The notes under the pieces are model-generated. The model made no database searches and was not told the DNA's origin. It saw only the letters and a list, made by a program, of their open reading frames with translations. Source: Candidatus Hydrogenedentota bacterium (GTDB taxonomy: Bacteria; Hydrogenedentota; Hydrogenedentia; Hydrogenedentales; CAILVY01). From it: 44,178 nucleotides of DNA. Of the stretch, positions 8,201 to 16,874 are shown one piece after another. A program made the translations under genes and the position numbers. Location: the NCBI GenBank assembly GCA_029565395.1, contig JAKQOG010000120.1, positions 1 through 44,178 on the forward strand, in the 5' to 3' direction. Position 1 is the first letter of the stretch. Each line of letters opens with the position of its first letter.

Positions 8201-9321
8201 ATAGCGGTGTGCACGGCGGGTCGCGGACCATACCGGGCCGTTTTGGCGCGCGTGCGTCCAAGATCGGGCAAATGTTGATGACGGAATCTCACTGTAAAGC
8301 GGTCACCGAAGAAGATCGGCATAAAATCATTATGTGGCTCGATTGTAATTCCTTGCGGTTGGGTTCGTTCATTCGAGAGAGTGCGCAATTGAACGGCGAA
8401 CTTGTTTGGCCGGCCCTCGACGTTGATCCGGAGAATGTGGCGGGAGTTGATGGAACTCAGCCGGGTTTGCGAGGTAGTTTTTGGCACGAAAACACGTGGG
8501 GGCCTTTCCCAGTGCTGCTTTCGGAGCATGCGCATGACCGCGTGGTTATTCTCAATAAGGCGGGGGAAATGGTATGGGAATATCCCGTGCCGCATCCACA
8601 GGATGTGTGGATGTTACCGAACGGAAATGTTTTAACCACGTATTACCAGGGAGTGCGTGAGGTTACTCGCGACAAGCAGATCGTGTGGGAATACAAAACC
8701 GAGAAACCGAACGAAATTCCCAACTGCCAACCATTACCAGATGGAAACATTATGATTGGCATCGTCGGCGAGTGCCGCCTCATCGAAGTAAATCGAAAAG
8801 GTGAGATTGTTCACCAGGTCCGGCTATCCACTACCGAAAAAACGCCCCATGCACAGTTCCGCATGTGCCGGAAGACGCCGGAGGGAACCTATCTCGTGCC
8901 GTTTACCGCCGAAGGGGCCGTGCGCGAATATGACGGGGACGGCAAGGTTATCCGCGAATTCCCGAAACGCCCGTCGCCGGTGTGCGCGCTTCGTCTGGAG
9001 AACGGTAACACCCTGATCAGCGCGGACCGGGCCATTACTGAATATGATCAAAATGATACAGTGGTTTGGGAACTGCTTGAACACGAAATTCCTGATATTC
9101 AGATAGGCGTTTTTGCGGGTATTCACCGCATGGACAACGGTGACACCATCGTCTGTAATTGGAACACCCAAGACAATGAAGACAAGGCGGGGGCGCATCT
9201 CTTTGAAGTGACCGACGACAAACGCGTGGTCTGGCAAATCACCGGCGATTATATTGGCCAGGTCGCCCAATGCCAACTGCTTACGGATGATCTCAATGGC
9301 GTCCGCTGGCCGGACAAGTAA
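5221..9321 (+). CDS. Secreted HzsA-like diheme protein with LamG and two propeller regions
   Basis: This 1366-residue exported protein starts with a signal peptide (1-23, ending near TQGA). A LamG/concanavalin-like domain spans roughly residues 45-200. Then comes a PD40/WD40-like propeller (for example LFKVNVDGSNLVQLTDG) of the type found in hydrazine synthase alpha subunits. A cytochrome-c-like region carries two heme-binding motifs, CMGCH at 904-908 and CLPCH at 955-959. The C-terminal 300 residues form a second propeller with repeats such as GEMVWEYPVPHPQDVWMLPNGN and PLPDGNIMIG, resembling PQQ-like or arylsulfotransferase-type blades. HzsA-related proteins of unknown function are common in Planctomycetes and relatives outside anammox. 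No hydrazine synthase beta or gamma genes are nearby, so a redox or sensing role at the cell envelope is more likely than hydrazine synthesis. The DUF5107-TPR gene follows by 19 bases. Confidence 0.85.
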   Translation: MKTRMVFFVFLLGGVISAVSTQGAEVQEGALGQALDARTGALIVPALDAYSGLPLTVECRVKLLGKQSYNILVANETKASARHWEIFTTPGDGILHAYVPGRTPDHVHSTAPIVDGQWHWVAMVMEEARIRLFVDGLEKADTASTISNTARVPGSLAIGGLVEGGLGCSGAIDEVRISSGVRQVDAAPAGELAADASTLALWHFAADGVGKDVSGQGHDGQLRPTNTAFTARGVEIPGGMPTALQPLPPAEDAEPLRKALDNLAQRLKLHSISTEDIRDSVLGAWSHDFDWEGKKEYPESRPGGPDPEKLKRETYDQNALVQDVDGGPVGTILRRTGALIEALDNPDTTFIEDFRALRAAYDTEQPKSDSENGKAYYLAAGAIRRQLALSNPLLDFDSILCVVRGTFEGSVRSNPQTSDPQGGHFVTQYFGFNALPGGGLYIIRNYKTQPEIVNVLADSVVENGRLKGKKLDYGAFATPDLSFDGKTIVFAWTENNEHKWIFSKKKCFHLFKVNVDGSNLVQLTDGDFNDFDPCWLPNGRIAFVSERRGGYIRCFAAYLKVRSYTLFSMQDDGADIRPLSYFETSEWNPTVNNEGQIVFTRWDYVDRENCLGTRFWISDPDGANPRAPHGNYPIPYHTFPDHTPWRVENGREWDSRFGAPLVEMGIRAVPNSPLYMFTAAPHHGEIYGSLCMLDLRTEDDSHMSQVKRITPYEPFPETELPNRRHYRYGTPWPLSEDCYLCNEWENLVLLDRFGNKELLCDLRSMPCPQDERLRIIDPIPLRPRPCPPVIPSKSRPDGPRATVAVMDVYTSDLPFPEGTKIKWLRVVQNIPKSNHAMGEPMIGYERENTPRIPLGVVPVEEDGSAYFEAPVAKQLIFQVLDENFMAVQSMRSSAFVHPGEQLSCMGCHESTHQAMYRKDPPVAMQRPPSKLQPECGSVEPISYYRQIKPIFETTCLPCHKETNKGLQDMRYENLKEEYTFWFSGAMFTDMTTAYSGVHGGSRTIPGRFGARASKIGQMLMTESHCKAVTEEDRHKIIMWLDCNSLRLGSFIRESAQLNGELVWPALDVDPENVAGVDGTQPGLRGSFWHENTWGPFPVLLSEHAHDRVVILNKAGEMVWEYPVPHPQDVWMLPNGNVLTTYYQGVREVTRDKQIVWEYKTEKPNEIPNCQPLPDGNIMIGIVGECRLIEVNRKGEIVHQVRLSTTEKTPHAQFRMCRKTPEGTYLVPFTAEGAVREYDGDGKVIREFPKRPSPVCALRLENGNTLISADRAITEYDQNDTVVWELLEHEIPDIQIGVFAGIHRMDNGDTIVCNWNTQDNEDKAGAHLFEVTDDKRVVWQITGDYIGQVAQCQLLTDDLNGVRWPDK

Positions 9322-9340
9322 TGATAGAAAGGAAAGTGGT

Positions 9341-12300
9341 ATGCGAGAGGCGTTGTGTAAAAAGATTGTCTATCTAAGCGCAGCGATGCTGGTGATGTTT
9401 TTACTTGCGTGCTCCGGGTCCGGGGCCCAAGTGAGTCTTTCAGAAGAGACCATCGTTCTTCCCACCTATGAAACCAAGAGCCCGGACAAGATTCCTCTTT
9501 TCTTCCGCCCGGAAGAAGTGCAACTTGCGGAAAAGCATGTTTATCCGTATCCATTTTATGATGTGGGGTCCAGTGATAAAACGGACAAGGAATACCAAGC
9601 TGTCATTCTTGAAAATGAATATCTGAAAATCTGTATTACCCCTGAGATGGGCGGACGTCTTTACTATGCGCTTGACAAAACTAACGGGTATGATCTTGTT
9701 TACAACAACCGTGTAGTGAAACCTGCCTTGATTGGTACGATAGGCGCGTGGACTTCCGGCGGTGTCGAATGGAACACCCCCCACCATCACCGCGCGACCA
9801 GCCTGATAGAAGTGGATTACACCACGGAAGAACATGCCGATGGAAGCAAGACCGTGTGGGTGGGGGAATATGAAAAACGGTGCCAGACCCGTTGGCTGGT
9901 GGGCCTGACCCTGGAACCGGGCAAGGCGTATGTTAAAACGGACTTCAGAAGCATTAATGTTACCTCATTTCAATATCCCGCGCTGTTTTTTGCCAATGTG
10001 GCGGTGCATGTCAACGACGATTATCAGTTTATTTTTCCGCCGGATGTCGAAATGGCCAATTTCCATTATGTGAGCGAGTTCACGCGCTGGCCGGTTCCCA
10101 ACCAGGTGTATCAATCGATGGACTACACGCACGGGGAAGACCTTTCCTGGTGGAAGGCGGCGAGGCAGCCGGTGTCTTTCTTTATCACGAAGACCAGCCA
10201 GGATTTTATGGGGGGTATCGATCATGGGAAGAATGCCGGCATTGCCCTTGTTGGCGACCACCGCATCTTCAAGGGGAAAAAACTCTGGAACTGGGGAAAG
10301 AATGAAGTCCAAAAGGTGTGGGACCAGAAGCTGACCGACACGGACGGCCCGTATGCCGAACTCATGATGGGGTTCTATTCCGATAATCAACCAGACTACA
10401 ATTTTGTTGCGCCGTTCGAAACTAAGTACGGGACGATGTACCTTTACGGCTTAAAGGGGATGAACGGCATCAAAGAGGCCAACAAAGACGTTGCCATAAA
10501 TCTGGAGTTGAAGGATCAAAAGGCGTTGATCCAGATTAATGCCACATCAGTTTGGAAAAATGTCCGTATCGTACTTGCGCGTCAAGGCAACATTATTCTT
10601 GAGGAAAGAGTGGACATTTCCCCAATCATTCCCTGTCAGAAATCGGTGGATCTTGCTGAAGATGCGGCGTTGGAAGACCTTGCACTGACGCTGTTTTCAA
10701 ATGAGAATAATGAATTGATTGCTTGGCAGAAACAACCTTTGAAGAACGAACCGTTTCCAGATATCTATCATGATCCCCTTAATCCCAGTGAATATACCTC
10801 CAGTCAGGACTTGTTTTTTGCAGGGTTGAAGCTTGAGCAATTCGGAAATACCAATTTCGATAGCATGAAGTACTATGAGGCCGCGCTCAAGCTTAATCCG
10901 AACGATGTCCTGACAAATACCCAAATCGGCACGGTGTATTTAAAACGCGGGGAATATGCCACAGCAGAGGAGTACCTGAAAAAAGCCGTGGAGGTTGTCA
11001 CCGGCAATCACAAAAAGGCGCAGGATGCCACATCACTGTATTACCTGGGGGTGTGCTATTGGAAACAGGGCAAAATTGATGAAGCCCTGGAAATGCTCTA
11101 TCGATCCACGTGGGACTATGCATGGACCTCGGCTGGTTACACCTTGTGTGCCCAACTGGAAGGCGCGAGGAAACAGTGGGACAAAGCGTTGGATGCCGCT
11201 GACCGTGCATGCAGGGCAAATATGCAGAATGTTGAGGCGCTTTCGGCCAACGCCATTGTGCTTCGTCAACGGGGTGCGTACGAGGAGGCATTGGCTATGG
11301 TCAGACATACCCTCTCGTCCGATCCTCTTTGTTTTATTGCCATGAATGAGTTGCGTCTGCTAAGTTCCGATATATCCGTTGGAAAAACACTTGGGGAATG
11401 CCAGGCTGCATTGGTGAATTGTCTCCGATTGGAGCCGTATAACTACATCGAAACGGCAGCACGATACAGTACATTTGGCCTGTTCAACGACGCGGCGAAC
11501 CTGTTAATGCTTGCCGTAGAATCGAGTGCTCCCGCGCTGAATGCTCATCCGATGATTTATTACCACCTCGGTATGTACCTGGCTCTAGCCGGTCAGAAAG
11601 AAAAAGCGGATGAGATGTTGAAAAAAGCCACTGCATTGTCCACGGATCTCTGTTTTCCCTATGGTGATGAGTCCGTGAAGGTGTTGCGATACGCGATTGA
11701 GCAGAATCCGGACGATGCCACGGCCTGCTATTTGCTCGGCAATGCATTGGCGAATGACCAGCATGAAGACGCGGTGAAATGCTGGGAAATGGCAATTCAT
11801 AAAGGCCGCGAAGACGCCATTACGCATAGGAATATCGCCTACCTCCAGGCAAATCATCTTCGCAAGATGCCTGAGGCCCTATCGAACATCATGAAGGCCA
11901 TTTCGCTGGATCCATCGGAGCCTCGCTATTTCTCCGAAGCGCACCTGTACATGTCGTATGCAAGCCTGACGCCGCAACAGTTGTCTGACTTTCTTGCCAA
12001 GTACGGAACCTTGGGCAAAGACATCACCGATATTCAGTTGATGGAAATTAAGCTGAACATCTTTAATGAAAAGTATGACGAGGCGCTGAGTCTATTGAAA
12101 GCGATGACCTACCATATCAAGGAAGGGGCCACATTCAATCCGCATGTCTATTGGTTCGACGCGCACCTGCAAAAAGGCATTCAGCAAATGAAGAAGGGAG
12201 AGTATGCGGAGGCCGAAACGACATTCCTGGAAAGCATGGAATTTCCCGCCAATTTGGAGGCGGAACGCGATGGGAAAATCGGAATTGCCTATTATTATCT

Positions 12301-12757
12301 GGGGTTGAACAGCAAGCTGTCCGGGGACAAGGAAAAAGCGGATTCGTATTTTTCAAAAATGGTGGACTACACCTACAGCCAGGGCTGGGGCGCCGGAGAT
12401 TTTCCAGAACTCAGCTATTTCAAGGCGCTGGCTTCCCTGGAACTTGGCAAGGATAAAACCGAGGCGGAGAAAATGTTTCAACAGTTGATTGCCGATGGAG
12501 AACAACGGTTGGTGACCGTTCAAGATGGCCGCCACATCACCACGTCGGTGGATGAAACTCATTCCGCGCGGAGGTTTCTCCTGGAGCATGAGCTGAAACG
12601 AAAAGACTTGCAAGTGTCCTCATATTACATGCAAGGTTTGGGATATCTGGGGCTTGGCGATAACGAAAAAGCACGTTCGTTTTTTACCCAAGCCATGGAA
12701 CTTGATCCCCTCGGCATTGATCCGAAGCTTATGCTGGAATCCATAAAAGAAAACTGA
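9341..12757 (+). CDS. DUF5107 and TPR-repeat lipoprotein
   Basis: This is an 1138-residue lipoprotein. I chose the ATG at 9341, with an AGGAAA box upstream; the frame is open back into the preceding gene but the N-terminus from 9341 gives a typical lipoprotein signal ending in LLAC. Residues about 25-340 match the DUF5107 pattern, a mutarotase-like beta-sandwich: note NEYLKICITPEMGGRLYYAL and GGVEWNTPHHHR. From roughly residue 480 to the end there are many TPR units (for example KLNPNDVLTNTQIGTVYLKRG and YYLGVCYWKQGKIDEALEML), suggesting a large binding scaffold. DUF5107-TPR proteins often sit with glycan-degradation genes and are presumed to bind or process carbohydrates; the activity is not established. 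The gene lies 19 bases after the HzsA-like gene and eight before the dehydrogenase, so the three are probably cotranscribed. Confidence 0.85.
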   Translation: MREALCKKIVYLSAAMLVMFLLACSGSGAQVSLSEETIVLPTYETKSPDKIPLFFRPEEVQLAEKHVYPYPFYDVGSSDKTDKEYQAVILENEYLKICITPEMGGRLYYALDKTNGYDLVYNNRVVKPALIGTIGAWTSGGVEWNTPHHHRATSLIEVDYTTEEHADGSKTVWVGEYEKRCQTRWLVGLTLEPGKAYVKTDFRSINVTSFQYPALFFANVAVHVNDDYQFIFPPDVEMANFHYVSEFTRWPVPNQVYQSMDYTHGEDLSWWKAARQPVSFFITKTSQDFMGGIDHGKNAGIALVGDHRIFKGKKLWNWGKNEVQKVWDQKLTDTDGPYAELMMGFYSDNQPDYNFVAPFETKYGTMYLYGLKGMNGIKEANKDVAINLELKDQKALIQINATSVWKNVRIVLARQGNIILEERVDISPIIPCQKSVDLAEDAALEDLALTLFSNENNELIAWQKQPLKNEPFPDIYHDPLNPSEYTSSQDLFFAGLKLEQFGNTNFDSMKYYEAALKLNPNDVLTNTQIGTVYLKRGEYATAEEYLKKAVEVVTGNHKKAQDATSLYYLGVCYWKQGKIDEALEMLYRSTWDYAWTSAGYTLCAQLEGARKQWDKALDAADRACRANMQNVEALSANAIVLRQRGAYEEALAMVRHTLSSDPLCFIAMNELRLLSSDISVGKTLGECQAALVNCLRLEPYNYIETAARYSTFGLFNDAANLLMLAVESSAPALNAHPMIYYHLGMYLALAGQKEKADEMLKKATALSTDLCFPYGDESVKVLRYAIEQNPDDATACYLLGNALANDQHEDAVKCWEMAIHKGREDAITHRNIAYLQANHLRKMPEALSNIMKAISLDPSEPRYFSEAHLYMSYASLTPQQLSDFLAKYGTLGKDITDIQLMEIKLNIFNEKYDEALSLLKAMTYHIKEGATFNPHVYWFDAHLQKGIQQMKKGEYAEAETTFLESMEFPANLEAERDGKIGIAYYYLGLNSKLSGDKEKADSYFSKMVDYTYSQGWGAGDFPELSYFKALASLELGKDKTEAEKMFQQLIADGEQRLVTVQDGRHITTSVDETHSARRFLLEHELKRKDLQVSSYYMQGLGYLGLGDNEKARSFFTQAMELDPLGIDPKLMLESIKEN

Positions 12758-12765
12758 CACTACAC

Positions 12766-13935
12766 ATGAAACACGAACAAGAGCGCTCCCCGAATATGAA
12801 TACTATAACAACACCGACACAGAGAATAGTGCCCGAACACTGCAACGCGGCGGTCTTTGAAGCGCCCAATGTTCCCATGCAATTCAAGCAGTTTGCGATA
12901 CCACGCAACCTGCCGCCGGGCTCGGCGCTATGCCGTATTCGGTTGAGCACAATTTGTGGTTCTGATCTTCATACTCTGTTGGGCCGCCGCAATGAGCCCG
13001 CGCCCAGCATTCTTGGTCATGAGTCGGTGGGTGACGTGGTGGCCGTTGGCGAGTGCGCCCGGTATTGGAATGGCGCCGCGCTTCAGGTTGGGGATCGTGT
13101 TTCCTGGACCATTATGGCGTCGTGCGGCGAATGTTTTTTCTGCACGCATGATCTGCCGCAGAAATGCATTCATCTTAAGAAATATGGGCATTCCTTGACG
13201 AGTGTGTGGCCCGGTTTGACCGGTGGTTATGCGGAATACATCTTTCTATATCCGGGCACTGGCATTTTTCCCGCACCGGCTGGTCTTGACGATGCGGTGA
13301 TTGCCCCGGCCAATTGCGCGCTCGCCACCGTTGTGTGCGCGATTGATTCCATCGGAGGGATAGCGCCTGGTGAACGGGTTTTGATCTGTGGCGCGGGACT
13401 TCTGGGAACCTATCTGGCGGCCTTGGCGAAGGAAGCGGGTGCAGGTATGGTGATGGTTGCCGATATTAATCCGTCGCGCGCCGAAGCAATCCGCCACTTT
13501 GGGGCCGATACGGTTTTCACGCAGAGCCCTGAACCGGACGCGGTGGCCCGCTGGGCGCGAGACACGTGCGGCGGTGAAGGAGTGGACGTCGCGTTTGAGG
13601 TTTGTGGCGATCCGCGCGCGGTCACGGCGTCGATGGAGGCGTTGCGCATAGGCGGACGTCTGCTGGTGGCCGGACTGGTCTCCCCCAACCGTTGCTTTAG
13701 CGTGGATGGCAACACGTTAACCCGTAAATGTCTTACGTTGCGCGGTATTCACAACTATCACCCTGCACACTTGGGGAAAGGGCTTGATTTTTTGGCCGCC
13801 ACCGCTGGGAAATATCCCTATCGCGATCTGGTCACTCCGATCCTTGATCTCGATGATATTCAGCGTGCGGTGGAACTTGCACAGACGGGCGCCTCCGCGC
13901 GTGTAGGGCTTCAATGCAGCAAGACCGGCCTATAG
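12766..13935 (+). CDS. Zinc-dependent alcohol dehydrogenase (MDR family)
   Basis: This is a medium-chain dehydrogenase/reductase of about 389 residues with GroES-like and Rossmann domains, expected to oxidise an alcohol or polyol with NAD(P). The catalytic-zinc motif is CGSDLH followed by GHE. The structural-zinc loop (CGECFFCTHDLPQKC) retains the four-Cys pattern, and the nucleotide-binding stretch is VLICGAGLLGTYLAAL. The opening pattern (ICGSDLHTLLGRR, LGHESVGDVV) resembles the group called phosphonate-catabolism-associated dehydrogenases (TIGR03366), but no phosphonate genes are present, so the substrate is open. Starts at 12766 or 12796 are both possible; neither has a strong ribosome site. 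The gene follows the DUF5107-TPR gene by eight bases and converges on the GH3 gene 26 bases away. Confidence 0.88.
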   Translation: MKHEQERSPNMNTITTPTQRIVPEHCNAAVFEAPNVPMQFKQFAIPRNLPPGSALCRIRLSTICGSDLHTLLGRRNEPAPSILGHESVGDVVAVGECARYWNGAALQVGDRVSWTIMASCGECFFCTHDLPQKCIHLKKYGHSLTSVWPGLTGGYAEYIFLYPGTGIFPAPAGLDDAVIAPANCALATVVCAIDSIGGIAPGERVLICGAGLLGTYLAALAKEAGAGMVMVADINPSRAEAIRHFGADTVFTQSPEPDAVARWARDTCGGEGVDVAFEVCGDPRAVTASMEALRIGGRLLVAGLVSPNRCFSVDGNTLTRKCLTLRGIHNYHPAHLGKGLDFLAATAGKYPYRDLVTPILDLDDIQRAVELAQTGASARVGLQCSKTGL

Positions 13936-13961
13936 AAGAATTTCATCAGGCGTTTTTGGAA

Positions 13962-15695
13962 TTATTGTGAAGGTGTATAGGCGTAGCCCACTGGGTAAAG
14001 ATCGCCTATGGGCATGGGGAGTGTTCCCATGGGTTCGGCGTCGCCGAAAAGTACGTTGGTGGCGGCTTCAAGGCAAATGGATGCGGGACTGTTCGCCGCA
14101 AGGAATGTTTTTACTTCCGGGAACAACGACATATCGGAGGGGTCGCCCAAGCCGACCACGACGGTGGGCTTGCCCAGTGCAAGAACGCGTTTAATAAATG
14201 CGACTTGCTCAGGGGACTGCATTGCCAGCAATGATGCACAGACGATGATATCGGCCTGTTCCGCCTTGGAAATTGCATAATCGGCCAATGCTTCAGTTGG
14301 AATCGTGCCCACGCGCACCTCTGTGATCGCCGGAACCTTCGCGCGAATGAAATGTCCCAAGGGGTGCCCCATTGGTAACGCTTCACCGTTTTTTCCGGGG
14401 CGTACCACGGCCGAGGGCGTGCAGATGACGCAGATCTTCTTTCCTTGCTTGGGCAAGGGCAGTAGATGTGCCTCGTCACGGACCAGTACGATGCCATCCG
14501 CGGCCGCCCGGCGATTGGCTTCGAGCAGTTCCGGGCGGATAAACCCTTTGCGCACGGCGGCATCATCCGGTTTGCTGTTGCTGAACAACCGGTACTTGGC
14601 TTTGGCTGTGAGAATCCTGCGAACCGACTCGTTGATGCGCTGTTCGGTGAGGCGGCCTTGTTTAACGGCATCCAGAATACCGTCCATCCTCACATGCAAT
14701 TCTTCGACGGATCGTGATACCTGCAGCACAATGTCGCATCCCGCGATCACGGACAGCGCGGCGGCTTCTGCATTCCCGTAGTACTTCGAGATGGCGCCCA
14801 TGCCCATGCTGTCGGTCACAATCAGGTTTTGATAGCCGAGTTGTTCCCGAAGCAGATCCATCAATACTTTCGGCGACAAGGTGACGGGAAGACTTGTATC
14901 CACGCAATCCAAAAACACATGATCCGTCATGATCATATCGGTTCCGGCGTCTATAGCGGCGCGGAAATGCGCCAAAGCCCCGTTCTTAATTTCCGCTTCG
15001 GTTTCGGGCAAGTGGGAGATATCGGAATGCAAATCTTGATTGTAACTAATGAGTCCTGGGAAATGTTTTGCCGTGGCGATGACGCCTTCCGCTTGCAAGC
15101 CTTTTACCGCGGCGGCGGCCAATACAGCATTGCGTCCGACATCCCCGCTAAACGAACGGATGGTGTAATCGGGGTTGGTGGGCACTTTTAAAACGTCGAT
15201 GGCGGGCGCAAAATTCACGTTGGCCCCGCACGCCCGCATATCGCTGCCCATGGCTTGGTAGGCTGCATACGCATCTTCCGCGCGGCCGCTCGCCCCCAGC
15301 GCCATATTGCCGGGCGTCGGCGTGGCGCCCAGGTAAGGATTAAGCGGCGCCGCCACACCCCCTTCCTGATCCATGCTGATAAATAACGGGATTTTTGCCC
15401 CGTTGTTCAATGCGGCATCCTGAAGGGCATAGGACAGCGTGGCCAGTTCATCCGGGAAATTGAAGTTCTCCAGTATCTGCACGAAATAACCGCCCAGGCA
15501 GTCGTCATTGATGCGCGCCATGGCGTCCGCGGTTACCCGTGTGCCCTCAAACCCCATGATCATCATCTGCCCCACCTTCTGCCGGAGCGTCAGATGGGCC
15601 AAGATCTCGTCTACGTTGATGGGATCCGGCTCCATGCCTATTGCCAGGCCGGGGAAACAGAAAACGATTAGAAACAGCAGGGTTCTTGTTTTCAT
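13962..15695 (-). CDS. Secreted GH3 beta-N-acetylhexosaminidase-like enzyme
   Basis: This is a 577-residue exported glycoside hydrolase of family 3, in the NagZ-like branch, expected to remove terminal beta-linked GlcNAc or a related sugar. Residues 1-20 are a signal peptide. The catalytic barrel contains DQEGG (109-113), KHFPG (210-214) and the nucleophile region TDSMGM with Asp295. The flexible loop that in NagZ reads KHFPGHG...DSH is here KHFPGLISYNQDLHSD; the Asp-His pair (221, 223) thought to act as acid/base is kept, but the GHG part is lost. A C-terminal alpha/beta sandwich (about 390-570) is present, as in two-domain GH3 enzymes. The ATG overlaps the upstream gene's TGA (ATGA), so the two are translationally linked. 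Confidence 0.9.
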   Translation of the reverse strand: MKTRTLLFLIVFCFPGLAIGMEPDPINVDEILAHLTLRQKVGQMMIMGFEGTRVTADAMARINDDCLGGYFVQILENFNFPDELATLSYALQDAALNNGAKIPLFISMDQEGGVAAPLNPYLGATPTPGNMALGASGRAEDAYAAYQAMGSDMRACGANVNFAPAIDVLKVPTNPDYTIRSFSGDVGRNAVLAAAAVKGLQAEGVIATAKHFPGLISYNQDLHSDISHLPETEAEIKNGALAHFRAAIDAGTDMIMTDHVFLDCVDTSLPVTLSPKVLMDLLREQLGYQNLIVTDSMGMGAISKYYGNAEAAALSVIAGCDIVLQVSRSVEELHVRMDGILDAVKQGRLTEQRINESVRRILTAKAKYRLFSNSKPDDAAVRKGFIRPELLEANRRAAADGIVLVRDEAHLLPLPKQGKKICVICTPSAVVRPGKNGEALPMGHPLGHFIRAKVPAITEVRVGTIPTEALADYAISKAEQADIIVCASLLAMQSPEQVAFIKRVLALGKPTVVVGLGDPSDMSLFPEVKTFLAANSPASICLEAATNVLFGDAEPMGTLPMPIGDLYPVGYAYTPSQ

Positions 15696-16678
15696 GAGGA
15701 GGTTCTCCCGTCTTTTTGAGCCTCATTTCCCGCTATCCGTGCCAAGGCCGCGTTACATCCCATGAGACGGAGTTCCATGCGGACATTGGCGCCTTCCTTG
15801 ACGGGATCGCCTTCTAAAATAATGCCATTTTCGATAAGTTGCGCGAAAAGCAGGTCACGTACGGTTAACAAAGCAAACTCCATGGCCGTTGCGCCTTGTT
15901 CGTCGGAACATTCCAAGGCAGTTTTAAGAACAATCGTATCGCTGTCCAGCATATCGCCGGTGAGGCGTGCCACTGAAGCGCGATAAAAAAGGCCGGAGAG
16001 CTGCTGGGCATCGAAAATGCGCTGAAGCTCCTGACGCTTTTCGGCGGGTTTCTCCGGCGTTGATAAGCCTTCCACTAAATTAGCGAGCCCTTCCACCGCC
16101 ACCAAGCCCCGCCCACCACGGTTATCGACCACCGCTTCGAGCATGTGTCCGCCTTCGAGCTTGATGCTTTCGCTCGAATTGTCCGGCCACCGCTCCCGGA
16201 CGGTCGCCATCGTATCCTCAGAGGCCGTTCCCGCCAGACGGGCCATCAGGACGCCATCCTGCCATACGATGCCCGGAGTCGACCATTGAAACGACCCGAT
16301 AGGCTGCGGGGAAAATAGCCAAGACGTGAGGATGGGCACAAGCGGCCCTAAACGTTTAGGACTTACTGCAAGGCAGATTTGCTGCTGTGTCCGATCCTCC
16401 GGAACATTCATCAGCAATGCGCCTTCATAAGGTAATAGATCTTGAAATAGCCAGGCCGGTCTGCCCGTTTTCTGCGCGGCGATAGTACTTACCACCTCAC
16501 GGACAGGATCGAGATTGATTATCACGGCTAAGGCGGTATGGTTTGAAGCAAACCCTGCCGTGGAAACCCGCGGCTGAGGGGTCAATGCACCCCAATGCCA
16601 TGCCATGAACACCAGGAACGCGCAGGCGATCACCATAATGATCGCAAGCATCCTTATAGCTATCTTGACCCTGTTCAT
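15692..16678 (-). CDS. Membrane-anchored hypothetical protein
   Basis: I do not recognise this family. The ATG at 16678 has an AAGGA box seven bases upstream; an in-frame GTG at 16684 is too close to that box. One N-terminal membrane helix (about residues 8-27) is followed by about 300 residues of predicted extracytoplasmic mixed alpha/beta protein, with no obvious catalytic motif. Segments such as ALAVIINLDPVREVV and GALLMNVPEDRTQQQ recall secreted PVC proteins that resemble DUF3352-like folds, but the match is only an impression. The stop overlaps the GH3 start by four bases, so it may be a partner or chaperone of that enzyme at the inner membrane. Confidence 0.7.
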   Translation of the reverse strand: MNRVKIAIRMLAIIMVIACAFLVFMAWHWGALTPQPRVSTAGFASNHTALAVIINLDPVREVVSTIAAQKTGRPAWLFQDLLPYEGALLMNVPEDRTQQQICLAVSPKRLGPLVPILTSWLFSPQPIGSFQWSTPGIVWQDGVLMARLAGTASEDTMATVRERWPDNSSESIKLEGGHMLEAVVDNRGGRGLVAVEGLANLVEGLSTPEKPAEKRQELQRIFDAQQLSGLFYRASVARLTGDMLDSDTIVLKTALECSDEQGATAMEFALLTVRDLLFAQLIENGIILEGDPVKEGANVRMELRLMGCNAALARIAGNEAQKDGRTSS

Positions 16679-16874
16679 ACGCACATCCTTTTCTTTGCCT
16701 CATGGTGTGACGACCAGAGTCAGACAATACCACATTGCGGAAGTCTGTCACCAACTATGTCCGCATCCGCAGATAATTCTGTATTTTGATGTTCTCCCTG
16801 CCACCTTTTGTAGACGCTATCACGGAACCAGGCTGCGGGAAAGACGGTGGTGTGAATCCAGTTCGGTAATAATC

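Noticed and set aside
5221..9321. Hydrazine synthase as the actual function of the diheme protein
   Set aside because: HzsA-like proteins are widespread outside anammox, the extra LamG and propeller parts differ, and no other hydrazine genes are present here.
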